In this document: in pieces, positions 34,576 to 43,269 of the stretch | How the letters are laid out: each line of letters starts with the position of its first letter | Numbering within the stretch: position 1 is the stretch's first letter | From: Lachnospiraceae bacterium | GTDB lineage: Bacteria > Bacillota > Clostridia > Lachnospirales > Lachnospiraceae | Direction of reading: 5' to 3' | NCBI GenBank assembly: GCA_029006155.1 | Contig: JAQXGF010000006.1 | Span: 1-50,607, forward strand | Length of the DNA: 50,607 bases | The notes under the pieces: model-generated | Told to the model about the DNA's origin: nothing | Seen by the model: the letters and a program-made list of their open reading frames with translations, nothing else | Database searches by the model: none | Translations under genes and position numbers: made by a program

Positions 34576-34735
34576 GTTTCGTGCGCAGGCCACAGACTCG
34601 CTCTTCGAGCTATCCGCTGCTAACGCAGCTTATGTCTGTGGCTGATGGGCGTTCCGCTCATCCCAAACTGCCAACACAGTCTTATGCAAATAAATTTGCT
34701 CCAGCCTGTCTTTGCAGTTTGTTGCTGCACGAAAC
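34576..34735 (+). repeat. Structured intergenic repeat, copy B
   Basis: GTTTCGTGC (34576-34584) pairs with GCACGAAAC (34727-34735) to close the element. Inside, GCCACAGAC (34589-34597) pairs with GTCTGTGGC (34634-34642) around GCTC/GAGC (34600-34610) and GCTGC/GCAGC (34616-34629). A short ATGGGCG/CGCTCAT hairpin (34645-34661) and the long arm CAAACTGC/GCAGTTTG capped by GCAAAT/ATTTGC (34664-34721) follow. Compared with 6802-7032 the fold is kept while several stem sequences differ in paired fashion; the CCCGC/GCGGG module is absent. Confidence 0.85.
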
Positions 34736-34754
34736 TGGAAATTTCAAAAAAAGG

Positions 34755-34783
34755 TTGAAATATTGAGGCTCTTGTGTTAGACT
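34755..34783 (+). promoter_or_regulatory. Promoter of secG-rnr-smpB
   Basis: TTGAAA (34755-34760), 17-base spacer, TAGACT (34778-34783) preceded by TGT as an extended -10. It starts 19 bases after repeat copy B. Confidence 0.65.
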
Positions 34784-34815
34784 GAACATGTTTGACATAG
34801 GAGGTGTAGTTTACC

Positions 34816-35043
34816 GTGAGAATGTTTCTGACAATTATTTTTGTGTTGGTAAGTATTGCATTGTCCGTGATCGTTCTGGCACAGCAGGGAGCAGATGCAG
34901 GTCTTGGAGCGATCGGTGGCATCGGCGACAGCTACTGGAGCAAGAACAAGTCAAGATCAATGGAAGGAAAGCTTGTACAGTTTACAAGAGTTCTTGCCGT
35001 TGCATTTGTTGTACTGGCAGTGGTACTGAATTTGAATTTCTAG
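34816..35043 (+). CDS. secG: Preprotein translocase subunit SecG
   Basis: Accessory subunit of the SecYEG channel. Two membrane helices (MFLTIIFVLVSIALSVIVLA and RVLAVAFVVLAVVLNLNF) flank a Gly-rich loop (QQGADAGLGAIGG), the standard SecG layout; 75 residues. GTG start at 34816 has AGGAGGTG about ten bases upstream. Followed closely by rnr and smpB. Confidence 0.94.
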   Translation: MRMFLTIIFVLVSIALSVIVLAQQGADAGLGAIGGIGDSYWSKNKSRSMEGKLVQFTRVLAVAFVVLAVVLNLNF

Positions 35044-35112
35044 GAGATGGAGGATCGATGCGGCAGAGCACCGGTCCTTTTTCTTTCGTTCGGAGGACAA
35101 AGGAGAAAAAGA

Positions 35113-37257
35113 TTGGATATTGATCATAAGACAGAAAAAGAAGTGCAGATGGAACGCCGGAAAAAGGTACTGTTTGATCTGCTGAATGATAAGCAGTATG
35201 TGCCGATGAAGCTCAAAGAGATGGCGATGCTGCTGCAAATCCCGAAGGAGAACCGCGCGGAGCTGAAAGCTGTGCTGGATGCACTGATTCTGGATGGAAA
35301 GGCGGAGGTGACATCTAAGGGAAAATACCGAAAGGCGACAGCGAAGACCGTGACCGGCGTGTTTACGGCTCATCCGAGAGGATTTGGCTTTGTGGAAGTG
35401 GAAGGGCGCGAGGAGGATATTTTTATTGCAGAGGAAAATGTCGGTGGCGCGCTGCATCAGGATACCGTTCAGGTGCTTCTGCTTCCGGCATCGACCGGAA
35501 AGCGGCAGGAAGGCCGCATTTTACGGATTCTGGAACACGGCATCCATGAGGTGATCGGTACGTACCAGAAGAACCGTACCTATGGATTTGTGATTCCGGA
35601 CAATCCACGGATTACGACGGATATTTTTGTGCCACAGGAGCACAGTATGGGAGCAGTGCAGGGACATAAGGTGCTTGTGGAGCTGACTTCCTATGGAGAT
35701 GAGAAGCATAAGCCGGAAGGCCGGGTGAAGGAGATCATCGGGCATATCAATGATCCGGGGACGGACATTCTTTCGATTGTTTATCAGTATGAGCTGCCGA
35801 ATGAATTTCCGGAAAAAGTGATGCGACAGGCAGAGAAGACACCGCAGGAGGTCAGTTCGGCGGATATGGAAGGACGGCTGGATCTGCGAGACGTACAGAT
35901 GGTGACGATCGACGGCGAGGACGCGAAGGATCTGGATGATGCGGTTTCGCTGACGGTCGACGAGAAGGGGTATCATCTCGGGGTACACATCGCGGACGTG
36001 GCCAATTATGTGCAGGAGAAGAGCGCACTGGACCGGGAAGCGTATGTGCGCGGGACGAGTGTATATCTGGCTGACCGGGTCATCCCGATGCTCCCACACC
36101 GGCTTTCGAACGGGATTTGTTCGTTAAATGCAGGCGTCGACCGGCTGGCGATGAGCTGTCTGATGGACATCGACGAGAAGGGAAATATCGTATCACATCA
36201 GATCGCAGAGACGGTGATCCGGGTCGACCGGCGGATGTCCTATACAGAAGTAAAGAAAATTCTGGAAGATCAGGATGAGACGTTGCGAGCAGAATGCGGA
36301 ACGATCACACCGATGCTGGATGAGATGCGGACGCTCTCGGCGCTGCTTCGGGAAAAACGGAAAAAACGTGGCGCGATTGACTTTGACTTCCCGGAGGCAA
36401 AGGTGATCCTGGATGAAAACGGTGTGCCGACGGAGATCCGCGCCTATGAGCAGAATACGGCGACGCGTCTGATTGAGGACTTCATGCTGGCGGCGAACGA
36501 GACGGTGGCAGAAGATTTTTACTGGCAGCAGGTGCCGTTTTTATACCGGACACATGAGACACCGGAGGGGGATAAGATTAAGGCGCTGGCCGCTTTTATC
36601 GCGAATTTTGGCTATGGCATCCGGGGTGTGTCAGAGGAAGTACATCCAAAAGAGCTTCAGAAGCTGCTCGCCCGCATCGCTGGGACACCGGAGGAGCCGA
36701 TGATCAGCCGGATGACCCTGCGCTCGATGAAGCAGGCGGCATATACGACGACCTGCAGCGGGCATTTTGGGCTGGCGGCAAAGTATTATTGCCACTTTAC
36801 ATCCCCGATCCGTCGTTATCCGGATCTGCAGATTCACCGGATCATCAAAGAAGTGTTGCGAGGACGGATGAAAGAAGACCGGATCAGTCATTACACCGAG
36901 CTGTTGCCGTCTGTGGCCGAACACTGCAGCAAGACGGAGCGCCGCGCAGACGAGGCGGAGCGCGACACCGTGAAGATGAAGAAGGCAGAGTACATGAAGC
37001 AGCACATCGGCGAGGAGTACGATGCAGTCATTTCCGGCATCACTTCGTTTGGCATTTACGCCGAGCTGCCGAATACGGTCGAGGGACTGATCCATGTGTC
37101 GCGCATGTACGATGACCGTTATTATTACAAAGAAGAGACTTACGAGATGTATGGGATTGACACCGGGCGGGTGTTCCGGCTGGGCGATACGATCCGCATC
37201 CGGGTCGTAGATGCGGACAAGGCGATGAAGACCGTGGATTTTGAGCTTGTAAATTAA
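35113..37257 (+). CDS. rnr: Ribonuclease R
   Basis: Processive 3'-5' exoribonuclease that degrades structured RNA and, with SmpB-tmRNA, defective mRNA. Domains: N-terminal helix-turn-helix, two cold-shock domains (GVFTAHPRGFGFVEVEGREE; RTYGFVIPDN), the RNB core with DGEDAKDLDDAV near residue 265, and a C-terminal S1 domain (AVISGITSFGIYAEL) near 632. Length 714 from a TTG start at 35113, chosen because AAAGGAG lies seven bases upstream; an ATG at 35047 would add 22 residues with no similarity to the family. No long Lys-rich tail. Confidence 0.93.
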   Translation: MDIDHKTEKEVQMERRKKVLFDLLNDKQYVPMKLKEMAMLLQIPKENRAELKAVLDALILDGKAEVTSKGKYRKATAKTVTGVFTAHPRGFGFVEVEGREEDIFIAEENVGGALHQDTVQVLLLPASTGKRQEGRILRILEHGIHEVIGTYQKNRTYGFVIPDNPRITTDIFVPQEHSMGAVQGHKVLVELTSYGDEKHKPEGRVKEIIGHINDPGTDILSIVYQYELPNEFPEKVMRQAEKTPQEVSSADMEGRLDLRDVQMVTIDGEDAKDLDDAVSLTVDEKGYHLGVHIADVANYVQEKSALDREAYVRGTSVYLADRVIPMLPHRLSNGICSLNAGVDRLAMSCLMDIDEKGNIVSHQIAETVIRVDRRMSYTEVKKILEDQDETLRAECGTITPMLDEMRTLSALLREKRKKRGAIDFDFPEAKVILDENGVPTEIRAYEQNTATRLIEDFMLAANETVAEDFYWQQVPFLYRTHETPEGDKIKALAAFIANFGYGIRGVSEEVHPKELQKLLARIAGTPEEPMISRMTLRSMKQAAYTTTCSGHFGLAAKYYCHFTSPIRRYPDLQIHRIIKEVLRGRMKEDRISHYTELLPSVAEHCSKTERRADEAERDTVKMKKAEYMKQHIGEEYDAVISGITSFGIYAELPNTVEGLIHVSRMYDDRYYYKEETYEMYGIDTGRVFRLGDTIRIRVVDADKAMKTVDFELVN

Positions 37258-37342
37258 ACGGAATTAAGCAAGTCCCATGCTTCAATTGCGATGAGTAATA
37301 AAAATGTGTCTGTAGCTATTAAAAAATTGGGAGGAAATCAGA

Positions 37343-37807
37343 ATGGGAGAATCGGTAAAATTAATTGCAAATAATAAAAAAGCCTATCACGATTATTTTA
37401 TCGAAGACAATTATGAGGCGGGGATTTCTCTGCACGGCACCGAGGTAAAGTCGCTGCGCATGGGTAAATGCAGCATCAAGGAATCGTTTATCCGCATCGA
37501 AAATGGAGAAGTGATCATTTACGGCATGCACGTCAGTCCGTATGAGAAGGGAAATATTTTCAACAAGGATCCGCTTCGTCCGCGCAAGCTTTTGCTGCAC
37601 CGCGCGGAGATCAATAAAATGGTCGGAAAGATCGCGGAGAAAGGCTACACCCTCGTCCCGCTGCGTGTCTACTTCAAGGGCAGTCTGGCAAAAGTAGAGA
37701 TTGGCCTTGCGAAAGGTAAGAAGCTCTACGACAAGCGCCAGGACATCGCAAAGCGGGATCAGCGGCGCGAGGTGGAGAAGGAGTTTAAGGTGAAGAATCT
37801 GTATTGA
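37343..37807 (+). CDS. smpB: SsrA-binding protein SmpB
   Basis: Binds tmRNA and delivers it to stalled ribosomes. The family marks are [38 protein letters not shown] and the C-terminal [24 protein letters not shown], the basic tail that occupies the empty mRNA channel. Length 154. GGGAGG is nine bases before the ATG. Its RNA partner ssrA is encoded just downstream on the other strand. Confidence 0.97.
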   Translation: MGESVKLIANNKKAYHDYFIEDNYEAGISLHGTEVKSLRMGKCSIKESFIRIENGEVIIYGMHVSPYEKGNIFNKDPLRPRKLLLHRAEINKMVGKIAEKGYTLVPLRVYFKGSLAKVEIGLAKGKKLYDKRQDIAKRDQRREVEKEFKVKNLY

Positions 37808-37831
37808 TTTGCGTATCCGAATGATACCATA

Positions 37832-37881
37832 AAAATAACGACATTGTATATCGCTTTCGTAACATACAATGTCGTTATTTT
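37832..37881. terminator. Bidirectional terminator between smpB and ssrA
   Basis: AAAATAACGACATTGTAT (37832-37849) and its perfect 18-base reverse complement (37864-37881) form one hairpin with A and T flanks on both sides, able to end both convergent transcripts. Confidence 0.92.
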
Positions 37882-37964
37882 AATTTTATTTGATATACCA
37901 AACAAAAAATATTGAATGCGTCTGCGTAGGCAACATCCCACATCGTGAGCACGTCACAAATATT

Positions 37965-38300
37965 TGACCAGACGGGAATCGAACCCGTGTCCGAAAGCCA
38001 ATCCCCTGTCCTTCTACTATCGTAGTCCGTTATTTGACATTCCCTCCGGCAGGCGACAGCGAACAACCTCCTGCTTTTAGTAGCTTCATGATACGCCCAT
38101 ATGTGCAAAGCTTAGCATATGTCGTTTCCTGCATCGTCGATGCCTGGGTCACAGAGTGCAGGTGCTCTGTGTCAGACAGCTGCCATTAGGCAGCGATAGC
38201 TAAATTATCTTCAGCGTTTAATTTTAAGTTTGTGATTTGACGCATCACCTGCGGATAGCTTCTCCAGATTCATAACCCCCGTCGAAACCTTTACTGGCCC
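37965..38300 (-). ncRNA. ssrA: Transfer-messenger RNA (tmRNA)
   Basis: Rescues stalled ribosomes and tags the peptide for proteolysis. On the minus strand the 5' end GGGCCAG (near 38300) pairs with CTGGTC at the 3' end (37966-37971), forming the tRNA-like acceptor. A T-arm with GGTTCGATTCCCG and the 5' TTTCGACGGGGGTTATG are typical. The tag frame ends ...NLKLNAEDNLAIAA then TAA, with the usual small hydrophobic ending. CCA is not encoded after the acceptor (bases 37962-37964 are ATT on the plus strand) and must be added. Ends are approximate. Confidence 0.93.
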
Positions 38301-38326
38301 TTAAAGGTGCATTTACATGCCATACC

Positions 38327-38355
38327 AGTATACGCAGGTTTCGGGAAAATGTCAA
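38327..38355 (-). promoter_or_regulatory. Promoter of ssrA
   Basis: On the minus strand TTGACA (complement of 38350-38355), 17-base spacer, TATACT (complement of 38327-38332). The predicted start is about 20 bases before the mature 5' end, consistent with RNase P trimming. Confidence 0.88.
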
Positions 38356-38601
38356 CGGGGTATGGCAGATTTGGGGCATATATTTTGCTCATACCGGAAT
38401 TATTTTCCTGCGCGGTGAAACAACCGGTATCTCCTTGCAGGGTGAGCGATTAGGATGAAAACGCAGATGGTCAGGGTAGCCAAAACGGGCGTCATATGCT
38501 ATACTTGCGGCAGAAAAATTCGTATAGGTATGTAAAAAACACAAAATAGACAAAGAAACAGGTTATGATGGTCACAATACAGAAACATGGGAGGAGTCAC
38601 G
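38356..38601. other. Intergenic region between ssrA promoter and response regulator gene
   Basis: No gene I can support. A TATACT at 38500 and a TATGAT at 38564 are -10-like for the downstream two-component genes, but neither has a well-placed -35. A 26-codon frame at 38455 lacks a spaced ribosome site. Confidence 0.5.
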
Positions 38602-39285
38602 ATGGAACGTTTAAAAGTACTGGTAGTAGATGATGAGAGCAGAATGCGCAAGCTGGTGCGGGACTTTCTGGTAAAGAAGGATTTTGAAGTGCTGGAGGCC
38701 GGGGACGGTGCGGAGGCGATCGATATTTTCTTTGCGACAAAGGATATCGCACTGGTGATTCTGGATGTGATGATGCCGAAGATGGACGGCTGGCAGGTAT
38801 GCCGGGAGATCCGGTCCTATTCGCAGGTGCCGATCATCATGCTGACGGCAAAGAGCGATGAGAGGGACGAGCTGCTTGGTTTTGAACTCGGCGTCGATGA
38901 GTATATCTCGAAGCCGTTCAGCCCGAAGATCCTTGTGGCACGTGTCGAGGCGATTTTGCGCCGGACGAGCGGGCTGGCTGCGGACGATGTGATCCGGGCA
39001 GGCGGCATTGAGGTCAACAAGGCCGCACATGAGGTGACGATCGACGGAAAATCGATTGAACTGAGCTATAAGGAGTTTGAGCTGCTCACCTATTTTATGG
39101 AAAATCAGGGGATTGCATTGTCCCGTGAGAAGATTCTGAACAGCGTCTGGAATTATGATTATTTCGGAGATGCACGGACGATTGATACACATGTCAAGAA
39201 ACTGCGCAGCAAGCTCGGTGCCAAAGGGGACTACATCAAGACGATCTGGGGCATGGGCTATAAATTCGAAGTAGATGCGCAGTAA
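38602..39285 (+). CDS. OmpR/PhoB-family response regulator
   Basis: Two-component transcription regulator. Receiver domain with VVDDESRMRKL, phospho-acceptor Asp55 in ILDVMMPKMDGW and the switch Lys in MLTAKSDERDE; C-terminal winged helix (LSYKEFELLTYFMENQGIALSREKILNSVW, RTIDTHVKKLRSKLG, IKTIWGMGYKFE). Length 227. GGGAGGAG is before ATG 38602. Its kinase follows 12 bases later. Targets are not evident. Confidence 0.95.
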   Translation: MERLKVLVVDDESRMRKLVRDFLVKKDFEVLEAGDGAEAIDIFFATKDIALVILDVMMPKMDGWQVCREIRSYSQVPIIMLTAKSDERDELLGFELGVDEYISKPFSPKILVARVEAILRRTSGLAADDVIRAGGIEVNKAAHEVTIDGKSIELSYKEFELLTYFMENQGIALSREKILNSVWNYDYFGDARTIDTHVKKLRSKLGAKGDYIKTIWGMGYKFEVDAQ

Positions 39286-39297
39286 GGGGGATATGTT

Positions 39298-40881
39298 ATG
39301 AATATGTCACTGCGCAGGCAGCTGATGGTCTGCTTTATGGGGCTGATGGCTATCATGTTCCTGGCAAATTATCTTGTGAATACCTTTTTCCTCGAAGATT
39401 ATTATTATATGCGGAAAAAAGAGGTGCTGGTCGGCGCTTATGATATTTTAAATGAAGCACCCGACAGCAGCGATACCTCGAACAGTGCGCGGATGGAGGA
39501 ACTGACGAATATCTGTCTGGCGAATGGTGTCTCGCTTCTGGTCATCGATCAGGACAATTATGTGCGGCTGCGTACGATCTGGACCGGAGATGATCAGATC
39601 CGTCTGATGCGGGCACGTTTAAACGGATACCAGATGGGCATTGATGTCGATGATGTCAAAGTGCTGCAGCAGACCGCTGATTATACGATCCAGAGACGAT
39701 ATGATGAGGAAGCCGGTCAGGAATTTCTGGAGATGTGGGGCGTTTTGGACTCTAACTATTCCTTCCTGATGCGGTTCAGCGTGGAGGGCGTGGCTGAGGA
39801 TGTCCGTGTTTCCAATGAGTTTGTAAAGTATATCTGTCTGACCGGCATGGTGCTGGCGGCAGTCATTATCTGGATTATTTCCAGACGTGTGACGCAGCCG
39901 TTGCACGAGCTGACGGAGCTTTCCAAACGGATGGCAGAGCTGGATTTTGATGCAAAGTATACAAGTGGCGGAAGCAACGAGATCGGCCAGCTTGGCGAGC
40001 ATTTCAACCGCATGTCCGAGAACCTGGAGAAGGCGTATTCTGAGCTTTTGACGGCGAATAACGAGCTTCAGAAGGATATTGAGAAGAAGCAGAAGATTGA
40101 CGACATGCGAAAGGAATTTCTTTCCAATGTATCGCATGAGCTCAAGACGCCGATCGCGCTCATTCAGGGTTATGCAGAGGGTCTGGCGGAGTGCATCAAT
40201 GACGATGAAGAGAGCCGGAATTTTTACTGCGAGGTCATCATGGATGAGGCGGGGAAGATGAACGGCATGGTGCAGAAACTGCTCACTTTGAATCAACTGG
40301 AATTTGGCAATGACCAGATCGTGATGGAGCGGTTTGATCTGGCGATGCTTTTACACAACAAGATCCAGTCGATTTCGATTCTGGCGCAGCAGAAGGAGGC
40401 TACGATCACGTACCACGGCGCAGACTCCGTTCCGGCCTGGGGAGATGAGTTCAAGATCGAAGAGGTCATCACGAATTATCTGAGCAACGCATTGAACCAT
40501 GTCAGCGGCGAGCGCCGGATTGAGGTAACGGCAGAAGAGGCAGACGGAAAGGTGCGCGTCACGGTATTTAATACGGGTGAGCAGATACCGGAGGCCGATA
40601 TTGGCCAGATCTGGGATAAATTTTACAAAGTCGACAAGGCGCGGACGCGCGAGTACGGCGGCAGTGGCGTCGGACTTTCGATCGTAAAAGCGATCATGGA
40701 AGCACTGCATCAGGAATATGGCGTGAAAAACTGCGAGGACGGTGTGGCGTTCTGGTTTACGCTAAAGAGCGGCAACATGCCGGGCGGAGAGGCAGAAGAA
40801 GCATCCTCGGAAAACGCACAGCTGCCAGAGAACAGCGGGGATGATGTCCGGGATGATGCGAGCTGGCGGAAGGTAGATTGA
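39298..40881 (+). CDS. Sensor histidine kinase
   Basis: Membrane partner of the preceding regulator. Helix 1 at about residues 9-30, an extracytoplasmic sensor region of about 145 residues, helix 2 at about 177-197, a HAMP linker (RRVTQPLHELTELSKRMAEL), coiled coil, HisKA with NVSHELKTP (His280) and a full ATPase domain (NYLSNALNHV, DKFYKVDKARTREYGGSGVG). Acidic C-terminal tail of about 30 residues. Length 527. The sensed signal is unknown; no obvious target operon or transporter adjoins it. Confidence 0.94.
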   Translation: MNMSLRRQLMVCFMGLMAIMFLANYLVNTFFLEDYYYMRKKEVLVGAYDILNEAPDSSDTSNSARMEELTNICLANGVSLLVIDQDNYVRLRTIWTGDDQIRLMRARLNGYQMGIDVDDVKVLQQTADYTIQRRYDEEAGQEFLEMWGVLDSNYSFLMRFSVEGVAEDVRVSNEFVKYICLTGMVLAAVIIWIISRRVTQPLHELTELSKRMAELDFDAKYTSGGSNEIGQLGEHFNRMSENLEKAYSELLTANNELQKDIEKKQKIDDMRKEFLSNVSHELKTPIALIQGYAEGLAECINDDEESRNFYCEVIMDEAGKMNGMVQKLLTLNQLEFGNDQIVMERFDLAMLLHNKIQSISILAQQKEATITYHGADSVPAWGDEFKIEEVITNYLSNALNHVSGERRIEVTAEEADGKVRVTVFNTGEQIPEADIGQIWDKFYKVDKARTREYGGSGVGLSIVKAIMEALHQEYGVKNCEDGVAFWFTLKSGNMPGGEAEEASSENAQLPENSGDDVRDDASWRKVD

Positions 40882-40911
40882 ATACCCGCTTTGACAGGAA
40901 CGAAGATGCGA

Positions 40912-40952
40912 CTCCGGGCATAGCGAATCCGTTATGGCCGGAGCGCTTTTTT
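40912..40952 (+). terminator. Terminator of the two-component operon
   Basis: CTCCGG (40912-40917) pairs with CCGGAG (40938-40943) and inner CATA/TATG and CG/CG pairs extend the stem; six T follow at 40947-40952. Confidence 0.85.
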
Positions 40953-41117
40953 CTGTAAAGTATTGGGATAGTATGCAAATGTGTATGCGTTTGGAAAAAC
41001 TAGATGTAATAGACAAAAGCCAGAATTTAAACTGCGAAGAGGTTGTCTGACTATGATGCGTCATAAAATGGATTGAAAATATTCGCTTGATGATATGACT
41101 ATATGGAGGAAGAGAAG

Positions 41118-42434
41118 ATGAGTAAGGTGGTAGTAATCGGCGGCGGTGCGGCCGGGATGATGGCAGCAGTGTCGGCGGCGGAGAGTGGGCATACCGTGAC
41201 GCTGCTTGAGAAAAATGAGAAGCTTGGGAAAAAGGTGTATATTACCGGAAAAGGCCGGTGCAATCTGACAAATAACTGTGAAGTCGAGGAGCTGCTCGCG
41301 GCAGTCTGTGTGAACCGCAAATTCCTGTACAGCGCATTTTACGGGTTTACGAGCCAGGACACCATCGACTTTTTTGAACAGTCCGGTATGCATACGAAGA
41401 CAGAACGTGGCAACCGCGTATTTCCGGTGTCGGATCATGCGTCGGATGTAATCGCGGCCTTATCTGGCAGGCTGAAAAAGAGCGGTGTGAAAGTGATGCT
41501 GCATGCAGAGGTAAAGGAATTGCTGACAGAGGCGCTTCCGGGTCGGGAGACCGTCTGTGGGTCAGAAGAAGAGGGGGAGGTATCCAACGGAAAGGGCAGC
41601 CGGAAAAAAGAAGAAGTGCCGGAACGGAAGATCACCGGTGTGGTTTTGCGGGATGGGAAAAAGATACCGGCAGATGCAGTGATCGTTGCGACAGGTGGCA
41701 TTTCTTATCGCACGACCGGCTCGACCGGGGACGGCTATCGGTTTGCAAAAGCAGTCGGGCATACGGTGACGGACTGTTCCCCGTCTCTTGTGCCGATGGA
41801 GACGGCAGAGGACTGGGCGGCAAGGCTGCAGGGACTGTCGCTTCGCAATGTAGAAGTGACGATTCTGGATGGAAAAAAGGAGCTGTACCGGGAATTTGGC
41901 GAGATGATGTTTACACATTATGGAGTGACCGGACCGCTCATTCTGACCGCAAGCAGCGTCGTACAGAAAAAGCTGGCAGCGCATCCACTTCACATGCGGA
42001 TCAATTTAAAACCGGCACTTACCGAAGAGCAGTTGGATGCCAGAATCCTGAGAGAGTTTGAGGCAGCGAAGAATAAGCAGTTTAAAAATGTGCTCGGAGC
42101 CTTATATCCGGCAAAGCTGATTCCGATCATGATTGAGCGCAGCGGCATCCTGGAGGACAAGCCGGTACACGATATTTCCAAAGAGGAGCGTCGGGCGCTT
42201 GTGACACTCACGCGTGAGTTTTCATTGACTTTGACCGGTCTGCGAGACTATAATGAAGCTATCGTGACACGCGGCGGAGTGAGTACCCGGGAAGTGAACC
42301 CGGCGACGATGGAGTCAAAAAAGGTGGCCGGGCTGTATTTCGCAGGAGAGGTGCTGGATCTGGATGCAGTGACCGGGGGCTTCAATCTGCAGATCGCATG
42401 GTCGACCGGCTATGCGGCGGGTAAGAGTATCTGA
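41118..42434 (+). CDS. NAD(P)/FAD-dependent oxidoreductase, HI0933/YhiN family
   Basis: Flavoprotein of a family that includes BaiN-type enzymes and proteins named aminoacetone oxidase-like; true substrates are mostly unknown. N-terminal dinucleotide fold KVVVIGGGAAGMMAAVSAAE, then KVYITGKGRCNLTNN, AVIVATGGISYRTTGSTGDGY, FTHYGVTGP and, at the C-terminus, GLYFAGEVLDLDAVTGGFNLQIAWSTGYAAG. A hydrophilic, low-complexity insert (SEEEGEVSNGKGSRKKEEVP) lies around residue 155. ATG 41118 has GGAGGAAGAG upstream. It heads a group with cmk, ispH and rpsA, a frequent neighbour set in Clostridia. Confidence 0.88.
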   Translation: MSKVVVIGGGAAGMMAAVSAAESGHTVTLLEKNEKLGKKVYITGKGRCNLTNNCEVEELLAAVCVNRKFLYSAFYGFTSQDTIDFFEQSGMHTKTERGNRVFPVSDHASDVIAALSGRLKKSGVKVMLHAEVKELLTEALPGRETVCGSEEEGEVSNGKGSRKKEEVPERKITGVVLRDGKKIPADAVIVATGGISYRTTGSTGDGYRFAKAVGHTVTDCSPSLVPMETAEDWAARLQGLSLRNVEVTILDGKKELYREFGEMMFTHYGVTGPLILTASSVVQKKLAAHPLHMRINLKPALTEEQLDARILREFEAAKNKQFKNVLGALYPAKLIPIMIERSGILEDKPVHDISKEERRALVTLTREFSLTLTGLRDYNEAIVTRGGVSTREVNPATMESKKVAGLYFAGEVLDLDAVTGGFNLQIAWSTGYAAGKSI

Positions 42435-42530
42435 CAGGGTGTCTTATATATGGAGCAGATGTAGTGTCATGGAGAAAAGGATGTATACTCGGAAGTTTGC
42501 GTGTACATATCAGCAATATGGAGGAAGAAT

Positions 42531-43196
42531 ATGAGTTTTAATATAGCGATAGACGGACCGGCAGGAGCCGGGAAGAGTACCATTGCAAAGCTTGCAGCAA
42601 AAGAGCTTTCTTTTATTTATGTCGATACCGGGGCGATGTACCGGACGATCGCACTGGGGCTGCTCCGTGCGGGGACGGACATAGACGATGAGGAGGCACT
42701 GAAAAAGCAGCTTTCCGGCATTGCGGTGACGATCAGCTATGAGAATGGCACACAGCAGGTGTTTTTAAACGGGGAAAATGTCACCGGTCTGATCCGCACC
42801 GAGCAGGTCAGCGATATGACGAGTCGCTCGTCTGCAAAGCCGCAGGTACGCGCGAAGCTGACTGAGCTGCAGCGGACGCTTGCAGCAAAAGAGGATGTGC
42901 TCATGGATGGACGGGACATCGGGACGATGATTCTGCCGGATGCTCAGCTGAAAATTTTCCTGACAGCCAGTGTGAAGACCCGTGCTGAGCGCCGCTATCA
43001 GGAGCAGATCGAAAAGGGCGAGAGCTGCACGTTAGAAGAGATCGAGCGTGACATTGAAGAGCGCGACTACCGGGATTCCCACCGGGAGACGGCTCCGCTT
43101 CGCCAGGCAGAAGATGCAGTACTCGTGGACAGTTCGGATATGACGATCGATGAAGTCGTGACACGGATCGTGACGCTTGCACGGGAACGGATGTAG
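42531..43196 (+). CDS. cmk: Cytidylate kinase
   Basis: Phosphorylates CMP and dCMP. P-loop IDGPAGAGKSTIAK at residue 7, then YVDTGAMYRTIAL, VSDMTSRSSAKPQVRA, MDGRDIGTMILPDA and LTASVKTRAERRY. Length 221. ATG 42531 has GGAGGAAG about five bases upstream; an in-frame ATG at 42501 has no ribosome site. The next gene, ispH, begins 74 bases later. Confidence 0.95.
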   Translation: MSFNIAIDGPAGAGKSTIAKLAAKELSFIYVDTGAMYRTIALGLLRAGTDIDDEEALKKQLSGIAVTISYENGTQQVFLNGENVTGLIRTEQVSDMTSRSSAKPQVRAKLTELQRTLAAKEDVLMDGRDIGTMILPDAQLKIFLTASVKTRAERRYQEQIEKGESCTLEEIERDIEERDYRDSHRETAPLRQAEDAVLVDSSDMTIDEVVTRIVTLARERM

Positions 43197-43269
43197 CCAG
43201 ACCTGCCGGTATACAGGCAAACAGGCTATGGCGCAAAAGCAGCCATGCAGAGAGGAATGGGGATCAGTT

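Noticed and set aside
38455..38535. 26-codon frame (MKTQMVRVAKTG..., with CYTC) between ssrA and the response regulator
   Set aside because: TTAGG directly abuts the ATG, giving no spacing; too short to support without comparison.
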